DNA of 64,000 nt from Drechslerella dactyloides (lineage: Eukaryota; Ascomycota; Orbiliomycetes; Orbiliales; Orbiliaceae), in contig JAGTWJ010000007.1 of the NCBI GenBank assembly GCA_020064725.1, positions 2,232,001 to 2,296,000 on the forward strand. The letters run 5' to 3'. How positions within the stretch are numbered: position 1 is the stretch's first letter; each line of letters begins with the position of its first letter. The notes beneath the pieces were generated by a model. It was not told the DNA's origin. It was given only the letters and a program-made list of their open reading frames with translations, and ran no database searches. Shown here one piece after another: positions 21,787-32,923 of the stretch. A program made the translations under genes and the position numbers.

Positions 21787-22562
21787 TTATAGACAGAAGA
21801 AAGAGGCAGCAACGGCAGCAAGTAATAGTGGCATGCTGGAACCGAACTTCGCGGCGGCGCCGGTCTGGATGGGAGGCGCAGAGCCAGTACCGGTGACCGA
21901 GGGAGCAGCACCAGTTCCAGTGGTCTGCATGGTAGTCGGCGTTGGTGGGAGAGCGGGAACGACGCTGGAGGAGCCTCCGTTTCCAACAGGGACAGCCTGG
22001 CCTGGGGAAAGGTTGTTCGGAGCCGTGGCAGCACGGTTCTTGAAGTCGGCGAGAGTCCTGTTGGCAGTTGGGTTGATGGCTCCAACCATACCAGCCTGGC
22101 AATGCTTGCCCTGAGAGCAGTAGAACCAGATGGGGTTGGTGTTATTGACTTGGAAAGTGAATGTAGGCATCTGCAAGTATCATGTAAGAATATTGATCGA
22201 AAACATTCAGGAGGTTTAGATCGCCTTACCGTATTCGAGTTCATTGCTACTGGCATGAAGCCGGAGAAGAACCCAGTCTGTCCATTTCCAGCCGCAGACT
22301 GCGAGATGGGGATACACGGGTCTGCGAAAGAGGCCTGAACAACCGAGTGGTTCATCGGATGGAACTGAAATTGGATCAAGTCGCCAACATTCGCCTGGAC
22401 CTCAGCTGGCATGAAGACGGGCTTTCCGCCGGCATCGGACATGGCAGTGATAACATGAACAGCAACTGAGTTGGCCGGAGTGGCGCCACCATATGTGGGA
22501 GTCATGGCTGAGGCGACAGCAGCAAGGGGGGCAAGGGCAACGAGAGACTTGGAGAAGAACAT
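21787..22562 (-). CDS. Secreted GPI-type cupredoxin
   Basis: Exons 22230-22562 and 21787-22170 give 238 residues; the intron is 59 bp. Residues 1-19 are a signal peptide (MFFSKSLVALAPLAAVASA). Residues about 30-150 form a plastocyanin-like domain, with His72 (NHSVVQ), then WFYCSQGKHCQAGM giving Cys129, His134 and Met139: the full set of type-1 copper ligands. Cys83 and Cys135 could form a disulfide. A Ser/Thr/Pro/Gly-rich linker follows, then a hydrophobic end (SSMPLLLAAVAASFFCL) of the kind replaced by a GPI anchor. Fungal proteins of this build are called extracellular serine-rich or cupredoxin proteins and sit on the cell surface. The copper-handling or redox role is inferred from the ligands, and the physiological partner is unknown. 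Confidence 0.9.
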
Positions 22563-24081
22563 TTTGAGGTTTGTTTGGTATTCAATATAATCCTAAAAAC
22601 TCGGATATATAAAGATCGGTATTCGATTCGGGAAAAGATCACTAGGTGTGAAGTTTGTTTGTCCAAGAAATTTTATCCCGTTGACCGTCTAGCGGTTGTC
22701 AAAGGTTGAAGATGGAAATAGAATACCAAAGGGAAAATGAGGCCCCAGAATAGCGAGAAGAGAATAAAATCTAGCGGCTAGCGCTGATAGAAGCGAAAGA
22801 AATTCGAAATGGAAGGGGAAAAAATGAATGCGATAGTTGGCTGCGACTGCTGCTGAGGGAAGGAAGAAAGAAGGGGAACCAGGACAAGCGCTGCCCTGCA
22901 GCATTTATAATCTCACGACTGCAGTTGCTCGTGGGATGGCAGGTGGAGACCCGCGAGCGGGTGCCTGTACCTGAGGCCGACTAGCCTGGTTGTTCTGAAG
23001 CGCGGAGTGAAGCACAATGATTGATAGCATATTGTGTGTTGTTTGGGAGTGCACGTTTCGCGGCGCCAAAACGTTTCTGCGACAGATTTCGCTTCGGACG
23101 CCTGGGGTCAGGGTCCAGTTGCTGGCAGCGGGCCAGACAGGCTGTTAGCCCGTTTGCAGTAAGTGCTGGCTCGGATGCGGTTTAGACTAACCGTCGGATT
23201 CCCAGAATCTCCTCATCGAGAATGTGGGAATTATTCAGAATAAAACTTCGCGACTCAAGATCCGTATACAGTATCTGTTTCGGTTCGAAGATGAAGGCCG
23301 ACATTCATATTGTGGCTATGGTTGATGAAACTGCTCCACACTCAGAAGCAGGTCTCGCTGGCCGTTTGCTCTCATCAGATCCGATCGCTCGTTTCAAGGC
23401 CAAGGAAAACAATTCCGTGCCTCAGGGTCAGGCGACAAGCCAAACGGCGGGTTGAACTCCATGTTGGGTTGTGAGATTGTTAGACTACAATCGAGATATC
23501 AGTGTTATGACACAAGTTTCGCCAAGGACGCTGGCAGTGTCATCTGATCTCTGATGTTTGGAGGATGAACTTCGTCAGGAGTTGGTAATTGGACGCAAAC
23601 AATTGCATAGCATAGACCCTGTCCCACCTCTAGCGCCTGGCTTCGAGGTTATACAGGCTCTCTACAGGACACGGACGCAGTTGCGGAGTGTGGGTGTGCA
23701 CCTCACATTCTGGAGGTTGTGCAACCTGACTCTCTGAGTTTCCGCGCGGCAAGCGGCGAAGAGCCTGGTTTCTTGTGTGTATAACACCTCGATAACGACT
23801 AAGCAAGTAGCCAGATGGGTTTATTGTAAATACTCCAAGCCACTATCTAGATGCAGAAGTCGGTAAAGGCTTCCCCACAAAATACATTGGACAAGACCGT
23901 CGAAAGGCTGAGAGCCAAGGTTCTCTGTAATAGCTTCAAGCTTCAGGAAAAGCCCCCTCGCTGACCCATTTGTAAGGCTGAAGCTCGCCAGTATCGGATA
24001 TTTGATTTCCCGTACTCGGCCACGCGAATTCCTACCCTCGTAGCATTTGCTATAGTGATGGCGGAGCAGGATCCGGCGGGT
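22563..24081. other. Intergenic: cupredoxin promoter and 3' flank of MHF2
   Basis: About 1.5 kb. The first 350 bp are the likely cupredoxin promoter, with TATATAAAGA near 22,605 read on the plus strand and an AATATAATCC stretch. I see no coding signal in the rest beyond short ORFs. Confidence 0.35.
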
Positions 24082-24565
24082 TCAGAAGTCCAATAATAGC
24101 TGGGGTGTTATCTTCTCAAGGTCATCAACCTATCGATATTGGCAAGGCGAAATTTGTCAGCGGAATGCATTGTACGGGTAACAATGCGCCTGCTGTGTTC
24201 TAGGCAGATACAAGTCCCAACGTTCATTCGCCCAGGACAGCTAAGCATACCTCAAGCATTAACCCAGCATTGGTCTTCGCCCACGGATCCCCGTCCCTCC
24301 GGTTGCTTACTGCACGGTAGACAGCCTCAGTCAAGAAAAGGTGCATGTATTCTCCCACGGTCTTAGTTGCAGCACCAGATATTTTTGTGCCTTCATCTTC
24401 CATGAAGTTCTTCAGGAGCTTTGCGAGGAGTTCGGGGGGAATTGTGGCTTTGCGCTGCCCCTCCTGGTCCTCAGCGCTAGGGCTTGCTGGCCTATCAGCT
24501 TGCTCTTGAATGTGGCGGTTCGAAGGGGTGTCCTCGTTTGCCTTCGGTGTTCGCTTCGGTGGCAT
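24082..24565 (-). CDS. MHF2: Histone-fold protein MHF2 / CENP-X
   Basis: Exons 24251-24565 and 24082-24129 give 120 residues. After a polar N terminus the histone fold starts at IPPELLAKLLKNFMEDEGTK and continues through GEYMHLFLTEAVYRAV. The 121-bp intron (GTATGC donor, CTGAC branch, GATAG acceptor) splits it just before the last 16 codons, VDDLEKITPQLLLDF and stop, the hallmark end of CENP-X. MHF2 pairs with MHF1/CENP-S. The dimer binds DNA with FANCM-type helicases in fork repair and joins CENP-T/W at the kinetochore. Without the last exon the first exon would read through to LEVCLAVLGE, so the splice is needed for the family signature. The frame is open upstream to 24,697, but MPPKRTPK at 24,565 is the sensible start. 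Confidence 0.92.
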
Positions 24566-26635
24566 CGTGCGGTCCGGATGGCTGCTGCCTGGATAGAGAG
24601 ATGGTTCTGAGTCTGGCGTTCTGTTGGGTCGCGAAGTTGCGGTCGCGGTGCTGTCTGGCTGCCTCTGCTTCCTGTCACGTGGACAAGATCGCAACACCTC
24701 AACACATGGGTGACATTGCGTGGACTACGTAATCTGTAGATATGGCGCCTTTTCGAACATTCGTGATGCACCAGTTCCTCGATGCATCGTCTCCACATCT
24801 TCGAGTACGCGTCTCTGGCGCCGTTGACGTTGTCCTCTTCTGATTCCCCAAAAGCTTACCAATGCCAAGAAAGTCGTCGTCGTCGTCAACAATTCCATCT
24901 CTCAGTGTGGGGGTTTTCCATATCTTCGGACGGCCGTGATAGGACATCTCCGAGGCTGTCAAAAGTGCAAAGAATGTTCGGCTCCGCATGTTCGCCATGC
25001 TTCCACGAAACTCCAATTCAAAATCCCTCAGAATTGCGCCTTCAGCCTCATAAAATAACGATCAAGAAGGCAGGTAAGCGTGATCAGGGCTGCGTCTGGC
25101 TGCGTCTGGCTGCATCTCGTTCGCGAACTAACATCGGATCGATAGAGACCAACGGTACATTTCGCGCAAGAACTGCCGCAGACATGACCAGTGGACGCCC
25201 GTTTGGCTTCGTCACTGGCACTCGTCATCTACCTGCAACCTAAACCTTGGCGCTTACCTCCAAGACCTTCTCGAAAGAGGGCGGGAGAGTTCACGACATC
25301 CACAAGTACCGAAAGCTTGGTTGACGGCAACCTATAATGTCCGACTCGGATGTAACATTTTTTGTGGAGGGTTCTAAAAATACTGTGGCTTTTCCATAGC
25401 AAATGAGGGAACGCCACACTCTTGCTTCCTGTTGGGGACACCGGAGTTTGAAAAACCCGATCGGATTGGGCAAGTGGGGCGTAGACCACCGTCGGGCACT
25501 GGTCTGCCCCGACTGCCGGGGCACAGAAGAGCTTACGCGTCCTTCCCAGTCCTGATGCAGGCCATGTATCCAGACTAATCTCATGGTTTCAGGACCCCCG
25601 GAATGCTCACAAACAGTAACCTACCGCATACTACATTGCACAGAAGTGAACAGGACACGGAAACAGCGGACAGGAATGTGCTACCGTGCATGAGCGACCA
25701 AGCAAAGAATCCAAATCGTCCGTTGTGAACAGCGTAGATGATTTGAGGGTCACCTTACCTTCTTAAATATCTCGGCGCTAAATCTTGCCTCGTACCGCAA
25801 ACGGCGTATTTCACATTCGCCGGGTGGATATTTGCCCTCCTCGGGGCAATCATTGTGGCAGTGCATACATCACACCAAGCACACTTCGCACATCAACAAC
25901 TTTCATCTCCCGTGGAAATTGGACGCAAATATCACAGCGCTTTCTCTCAGAAATAAGTACACTATTATTCAGAAAACGACGTCGTCTAAGCGGAGCATAA
26001 ACCAACCTCACTACTATCCAGCAGACCCGTTGGCTGCTATCAGGTATTATTCCTAAAATACCTGGTTGGCAGTGGCATAACGTTGTATACACGATCGATG
26101 CTTACATTGGCCGGGGGTTCCTTTGACTGACCCAGGGAGAGGCTTGTACTCTTTTGCCTTGCACTTGGATAACCTTGGCTGCAGAACCACCAGTCCAAGT
26201 CCTCTTTAGCCCTCCAAGCCTTCCTCGCCCTTGAGGACCCATTTGCTGCGGCTGCCTGACAACCCTGTTGAGGTGGGTGGAAGAGCTTACGACGACTTTT
26301 CGGGTCCTTCCATATTTCCTTATTCCCGCCCCCTTCCCGGACTGTCCTATTTGCTGCCCCATATACTCTCCAATTGGCACTTTCTTCCTCCTTCATCTAC
26401 GCTATCATCTACAACCAAAAAAATTCGCAAGCCCATCTCTCTGAACTTATAGACCTTCGTCTGGGACGATTCTACTGAATCACAAATCCTTCCTCTAACA
26501 AGTTAATATTTGCCACAACCGATCCCGAACATCATAGACAGAGTGTCCCTTCAACCTCGCTGAGTCACCTAACAGACAGTCGCAACTCACATCTAAATAA
26601 TATTGGGGAACCGACGAAAGTCCGATACCCCAACA
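24566..26635. other. Long divergent intergenic region
   Basis: About 2.1 kb between MHF2 (-) and the bZIP gene (+). The right 350 bp are C/T-rich with CA-tracts and form the bZIP leader. At 24,700-25,250 the minus strand has a frame with an acidic DDDDD run ending at a good donor-like GGTAAGC (about 24,855), which might be an exon of an unrecognised gene. I could not build a full model, so none is called. Confidence 0.35.
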
Positions 26636-28433
26636 ATGGCGGGAGAAAACAACTACGATATCGACTCCTTTCTGGACTTGAGCGGAGGTATCTCCGACTC
26701 GAACAATAACCGCCCTTCATCTACTGGAAGTTCAGCGGTCTTCCCAGAGGCCCCTCATCTGGCTCTAAATCAATCGTTCTCCGGACCGTCGCACCAATAC
26801 GAACTACACACCCAGCAAACTGGTCTTTTGCCGTTCTCGATGAATTTCTCGGAGAACTCCTCCCCCAACCGGACACCTAACCAGTCGTCGATGTCGCTAT
26901 CGCCTGAAGCCCTCAGCGGCGTAAGCTTCCCGACCATGGACATTGAGAACAGCGACATGTTTTCCATACCATCGTTCTTCCCTGAACCGTCCTTCAACAC
27001 CGACTTTGTTGACCCAAGCGACGTGGACTTCGGAAGCAGCCAGGACGTCGACATCGACGCACTGGCCGGAATCAAGACCGAGCGATCGAAGTCAAACGCT
27101 TCGATGGCTTCGTCGGCCAGCTCGTCAAGCTCTGGGAAGAAGAAGAGTTCGGCGGCGCCGGATCCCGCTACAGAAGAGAGAATAAGACAAATCCTCGAAG
27201 ATGTGAAGAGGAAAGCACTTTCTACTCAGCCATCCATCGACGAAGATACATCCATGCCCCAGATTGCCCGACTCAAGAAGGAAGAGGACGATATGGATGA
27301 GGATGAGAGGCTTCTAGCCAGCGAGGAGGGAAAGAAACTCAGCAGCAAAGAGCGGAGGCAACTTCGTAACAAAGTCTCCGCACGAGCTTTCCGAAGCCGA
27401 AGAAAGGGTACGATATCATCTCAAGAACGACTCGTGAAAGAACGAAAGCATGCTAACAAGAATAATAGAATACATCAGCCAACTCGAGACCGAAGTCGCC
27501 AACAAATCGACCGAGAACGTCGACCTCAAGCGTAAACTCAATGCAGTTGAGGCAGAGAACAAGTCTCTCAAAGAGCTTACTCGTATGCTCCTCGCATCTC
27601 CACAGTTTGCTTCCTTTCTGGATCAAATGAATCCTCTTGCTGCCAGCAACATCGCAGCATTTACAGCCGGCGCTCCTCAACAAAACGCTATGTCGGAGAA
27701 TATCACTGTGCATCGCGCTTCTGTGCCACATATCCAACTCCAGCAGGCACCTCCTGTCATGCACGACTTCCAAGTGCCGACCTATCTTCCGCCACATCAG
27801 CAATTTCTCAACACTTATAACCCACGCAAAGACGTCAACCCAAACCGATCCCAAGCCAACGTTGAAGAGTGGCCGCTTGCGTATTCCACCTCCGGATCGT
27901 GGGGCATGGGACCATCGTCTACCGTCTATACCGCCGAGGTTCCAGAGATGATCGCTGACATCAACGAGCTTGCTGGCAAGGACATCATGGATGAGCTGTA
28001 CATTCCTGCCGATGGGTTCCGCCCAGGGTCCTTCAATCCCATCCTCCAGGCGAAAAAAGAAACCGAACCGGACTTCTCCAACTCGTATGATAACAACGGT
28101 CAATACATCTTTGAAGTCTTTGAGGATGAGCTCGAGGCCGTTCCGGACTTCCTGTATGACCACTTCGATATCCATGCTCCGCTCTCGCAAAAGGAAGAAG
28201 CCCAGGTCGAGGAACCCAAGGTTGAAGATGTTCTCCCTGCCCTTGGTCTCGAAACACTCTTCAGCACCCTCGAAACTCAATTCTTCGCTGCGACGCCAGA
28301 GCCGGTGGATAGCATGGATGTGTCTCCCGTTGAGCAAAGCACTATTGAGCACTGCCACGACCCTGAACTCACCAAGACTCTTCGTTCCATCGAATCAACC
28401 TACCGCAAAGTTGGTGCCATCTGTGGTCTATAA
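26636..28433 (+). CDS. bZIP transcription factor
   Basis: Exons 26636-27407 and 27469-28433 give 578 residues. The intron is 61 bp with a GCTAAC branch and falls at the end of the basic region, a common position in fungal bZIP genes. The DNA-binding basic region is KERRQLRNKVSARAFRSRRK (residues 238-257), with the NxxSAxxxR core. The leucine zipper follows from 258 (EYISQLETEVANKSTENVDL). The N-terminal 200 residues are Ser/Asn/Pro-rich with acidic patches; the C-terminal part is also acidic and aromatic. Both suggest activation regions. The ATG at 26,636 has CAACAATGGC context; the frame upstream opens only at TTG. This resembles a conserved ascomycete bZIP group with the RNKVSARAFRSRRKEYI basic region, but I do not assign a specific name. 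Confidence 0.93.
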
Positions 28434-29866
28434 GCTGCTTTGATAACCATTTCCTTTGTTGATTAATTTTCTTTATTTTGGATTTCTACAATGTTTTCTT
28501 TCTTCCTTTGTCATATCTAAATATTTGTTCTCGGGTTCTATTACTTCTTGGCCTTCAGGTTTTTCTCTATCAATTCTGGGTATCATATATCTTGACGATG
28601 TATCACGGCGTTATGAGGCGTATTTATCCTGTTCTGGTTTCGAGACCACATTCCCCTCTGCATACAATTGGTTACATCGATCTTTCTTATACTTCTACTT
28701 ATTTGACCATTTCTTCCATATTCTTTACTTTCTGTCCATCATACTTTATAATAATAACGGCCTTCTAGGACCAGCAACCAGTTCGGCCTGCGTTATTTCC
28801 ATATGTTTGGTGCTTGATCTTCTTGTATCTTTGGGCGGAAATGTTTCCTATCTCCTTTTCCTTTCCTTCATACAGTACTCTTACTCTTAAGCAGAAATAA
28901 GAAAACTCCACATACCCGTGTACGGAATATGCAATCCAAGATAGTCGTATTGTAATTTGCCTCGGATCGTTCCTAACAGGTCGCGCCTCGTGTCTAAGTT
29001 GTCCCCCAAACGAGATTCGTCGCAAGCACGTATATGCGACCCTAAGTCTATGAATACGATACTATAGCCGCCATGTAGGGCTGCCTACGGACTTCAAACA
29101 GCTAGTATCTTATCCGCTTGCCATTCTAGTCCAACAAAACAGTACATAAAATCGATTCATGACCGATGAGTGTATCAGCCCCTAGGATTCCCCGGCCTAT
29201 TACTAGTAGGATCCAACTTGAGGCTGGTCGTCTCGTATACCACATCCCGAAACCTGTACATCGCTCACATGCGACCTATACCTTCCCCATCCGTAGATCC
29301 GCCATCCCACGCGGGTCAAGCCTCGCCTATTACATAATTATTTATTAATCATAAAGTGCTACACTGGTATCTTCACACCTTGACACGGACTGTAAAGCCT
29401 TTGGAAGAATTACCCGGGAAAAATAATAAACGCAGTACATGTTCTTGCTTCCCTTGTGAGTATACAAGCTGCCAGTGCCGAGGCGATCCGGATGTATGGA
29501 TGGTGGTGGTGTGATAATTCAAGGTAGAAAGGATACAAGACCTGTAATGTCAACGCCTGTAAGAAGGTACAGACTTTTATTCGCCGCCTATGATGCAATC
29601 GCTTGTTTTGCGGATAATCCTAATCAAGGAACGTCCGCATGAATATCTAGTTAAAATCGATAGAGGGGGAAGAAAAAAATGACGAAGAGGAGAGACAAGT
29701 AGAGGCGAAAGAAAAGCAAAGAAGGTTAAGGAAGTTTTTTCTTTCAATGAGCGGCCGTTGTAGATGTCATCTTGACCATTCCATGGACCCGCTCCTACGG
29801 ATTTCATCGAAAATCCTATTCTGAACTGCTGATAGCGGTGGACGGGCGCCTTATTTCCTCCGAAAC
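28434..29866. other. Intergenic, convergent gene ends
   Basis: About 1.4 kb between the stops of the bZIP gene (+) and the F-box gene (-). The T-rich stretch to about 28,890 reads as a long 3' UTR; its ORFs are Leu/Phe/Ser-rich translations of T-runs. No gene is supported. Confidence 0.4.
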
Positions 29867-30938
29867 CTAGCACTTGTCCAGGATACCCCAGGGCCTTGTG
29901 GGAAGTGTTTTCGACCTTTCCGCCATCACCTGATTGATAGCGGATCCGCAAAGAAAGACATAGTCGGCTGCATCCGTTCGGTACCCGAAGGGTGACTTAG
30001 CAATATACAAGATCCGCTTGAGCAGCGTTTCTTGTGTAACCAAGTCGAAGAGGACGCCGCACCCACGGGAGAGGAGAAAGTCAATCCATTGGGCTAATTT
30101 GGGACGAGTAGAACGTCAGACCTGGTAATCGTGATACAAACGCAACGGCCGTAGGTGACTTACTATCCAATGGGCCGCCACCAGTATTAGAAAGACATCG
30201 GATACCGACTTTCTCCGCCCAGTCTTGAACTAGGATCTCCTCGCTCTCTGGGATGGTGTCCCGCAGTAATCTCCAGAGGAAGAGGATGAGCTCGCGGATA
30301 TACTGGAGTTCAGCGGCAGTCCTGAAACACCAGGATTCGACGAGGGATTTCTGATCCGCCCGACTTCGTGGATTTTCAGCAAAGACTGCGCAAAACAACC
30401 AAAATCGCGTCTACAAGTTTATTATTTTGAATGTCAGCCACCATCTTCCTTTTTTTCCTTTTCTTTTAATATATACTCTGACATCCATATACAAACTCAC
30501 CGTAGCTTGACAGAATTTGTCAACTTCATTGGAGCTCAGGTTCTCATGAAGCGCCTTGTTCTTCGATTGCCTCCTCTTCTCCAGGAACCTTTCCTGCAGG
30601 TATTGGATAGCCTTTTGATTCTCGTCGAGTTTCTCGATTTCCTTCCACGAGAGCTGGGAGACAGGAATGCGCACGTCGGCTGGCTGCAGCAAATTCGTGA
30701 CCATATACCTTGCTAGCCGGAAGGCATCTTGGTGACCCAACGGACGGGTAATAGCATACTGACGGGCATAGACTCGCTTCTTGATACGGTCCTGGTTGTA
30801 CAGAAAGACTGAGCGAAATCGGCGATTGACACTCGACAGAGCTGCAACAGACTTCCACGAGTCTAGCTCGGGATAGACCAGGAGGAGGATGTCATTAGGG
30901 AGGATATCCATTCCTTTTACGTTTATTTGACTGGGCAT
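29867..30938 (-). CDS. F-box protein
   Basis: Exons 30501-30938, 30164-30410 and 29867-30093 give 303 residues. Introns are 90 and 70 bp with CTGAC branch sites. Residues about 9-45 (GMDILPNDILLLVYPELDSWKSV and NRRFRSVFL, read around the L-P and the W) form an F-box, the domain that docks substrates on SKP1-cullin ubiquitin ligases. The middle is helical and charged with no repeat motif. Exon 3 has WIDFLLSRGCGVLFDLVTQE and a YRTDAADYVFLCGSA segment. No WD40 or LRR repeats are seen, so the substrate-binding part is unknown. The 3' end is the least certain: the frame stops at 29,867, but a CAG-GTGATG donor about 50 bp earlier could lead elsewhere. Confidence 0.75.
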
Positions 30939-32923
30939 TCTGCCGGGGCTTTTGAGGGGCTGTTAAAAGGAAGTATTCGTTAAAATCGTGAGTGCGAGGA
31001 AGTATTGAGATGGTGATATTAAGAATTAATTGACCGGAGAGCTGGGTAGAATTCCTTCAGCTCTACCTAGTAGCAACACGCTTGGAATTCGCACAAGCTA
31101 TGTGAGATGGTCGCGGTATTGCCGTTCAGCACGGCGCGTGTGGTAAGGCGAGGGACAGCTGGGATACTTGTACAACAGCTGTGGTCACAAAGCAAACTCG
31201 AGAGTAAATAGGTAGATTCAAGGGCAAATCGTGAAGCGAATGTGTAACTACGCGCAAGGCGTCTGCCGGGAAGAAGCTATCATAAATATAATGAAACGTC
31301 GAGGGTGGGGAGTACAAAGATGGAGGGCGCTGTTTCGGCGGCCATGGCAGAAATGAATTCGAGGCGGCCTCCTTGACGGGATGTATCTCGATCGAGGAAC
31401 GCGGATGGGAGGGATCCGGAGCGGAAAGAAGCTCAGGAGTAAGGTCTGACAAAGGCAGCAGCAGCAGGATATATATAGAGCCGACAGGAACTGTGGTCGA
31501 GGCAAGTACCTAGTAGGTAGACCACCGAGTGGATGAAGGTCCGCGCCGTCGCCTGAATCGAGGTCAGCAAGCACCCCGTCAGTCTTAGCTCAACCACATC
31601 TGGCAAAAGCAAGAACACCAACAGGCTGTTGCATCTCCGTCTGCGAGTGCAAAAGCACTGGAGCTGCACATGGACAAGAGTGGAACCAGCGAGGGGTTAG
31701 CTCGGACCAGGCCTAAGTTGGTGCTAGTGGGTCCTGGTGAACAAAGTCGACTTCAAATGGAAGGCCGAGATCCCGTCAATTCCAGCCCGCATGCCCTCCC
31801 GCATCGCCCTTCACAAGATACGCATCGACTCCGGGCAAAATCCCACGTTAAGTATCATCGACTAAGCCCCGTCGCGCGAAGACAGCAAGCACATGGCTCT
31901 TCCTGATGATGTGATAAGTCGATTTGAGCACCTCAACTTGGCGGCTTCTTGAGATTTCCACGGGTTGCAGGAGCCAAGAATTCGCTTGTACGCGTCCGCC
32001 TGGCTGTAACCCTGTTCATCTTTTCGCGGACATAAAATCCATACCGTCTGTACCCGGTGTACTGCCGTCGGTGGTATTGTATCATAGATCCCTTGTTCGG
32101 CAGGTGGACGCGCATTGGGTATTTGTTCAACGAACCATCTCTGTAGACGGGCGACCCCGAAATTTTGAAAAACTTGGGTCCGCTTTTTTGCAGCTGGGCC
32201 TAGCTACTTTTGAGCTTGCCGTGTTTGAAGAACCCAGATCGAGCTCCTCGATGGTGGACTTTCCAACCATATCGTGTCTTTGGCAACCATTGCCATGGGG
32301 CTTGCTATCTCGATAATCAGTGAATATGGTTGGCGAGCTGATGGCGCCTGGGCACCTGGCGGGTGGAGAACTCGTCTTCATGCAGACATCTTTTCCGGGG
32401 TGTGTTAATTCCCTCACAGTGATGATGCAGGTACATGTAGTTCTCTCATCTTTATATGGAGGTTCGAGGCGTGCTCCAGCTGGGGATATGCGAGTCACTC
32501 ACTCCCTCCCGCGGATGGAAGAAAAAAAAAAACCTAGCTCAACATTTGGCACATACATTGGAAGTAAAGGAAAAGAAAAATCTTCTGTCACAATCATTTC
32601 ATCTACATGCATATGGGAAGTGAGGGATCAAAAGAGGCCATTGCAGAAAACGCCCTTGCTGTTCTTCCAGATTGCGATAAAATGGAATCGATATAGAAGA
32701 CGATCAGATCGCTCTTTAGATTCCTACCCAGGCTCTGAGACCGAACACCCGCCATCGGCTAGTACCCATGAGTCCGCTAAGAAAATTTTAAACGAGATCT
32801 AAGGAAATAGACAATGGTCCCAACATTATTGCGTAGTGGCCTTTCGGTGCAAGGATATACTGAACTATTGCATGATGTCGTGGATACGATCAATGCATGC
32901 ATTGGTCACTTTCCCTAGCCGGA
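30939..32923. other. Intergenic, no gene supported
   Basis: About 2 kb between two minus-strand genes. The 550 bp next to the F-box start should hold its promoter. Several 80-160-codon ORFs occur on both strands at 31,100-32,800, but they overlap each other, many open at TTG/GTG, and none shows a motif or splice logic. A gene here cannot be excluded. Confidence 0.3.

Noticed and set aside
24566..24697. Longer N terminus of MHF2
   Set aside because: The additional 44 codons are low-complexity Arg/Pro/Ser and open at TTG; the start at MPPKRTPK is more likely.
28456..28890. 144-codon plus-strand ORF after the bZIP gene
   Set aside because: Leu/Phe/Ser-rich translation of a T-rich 3' UTR; no ATG context, motif or splice link.
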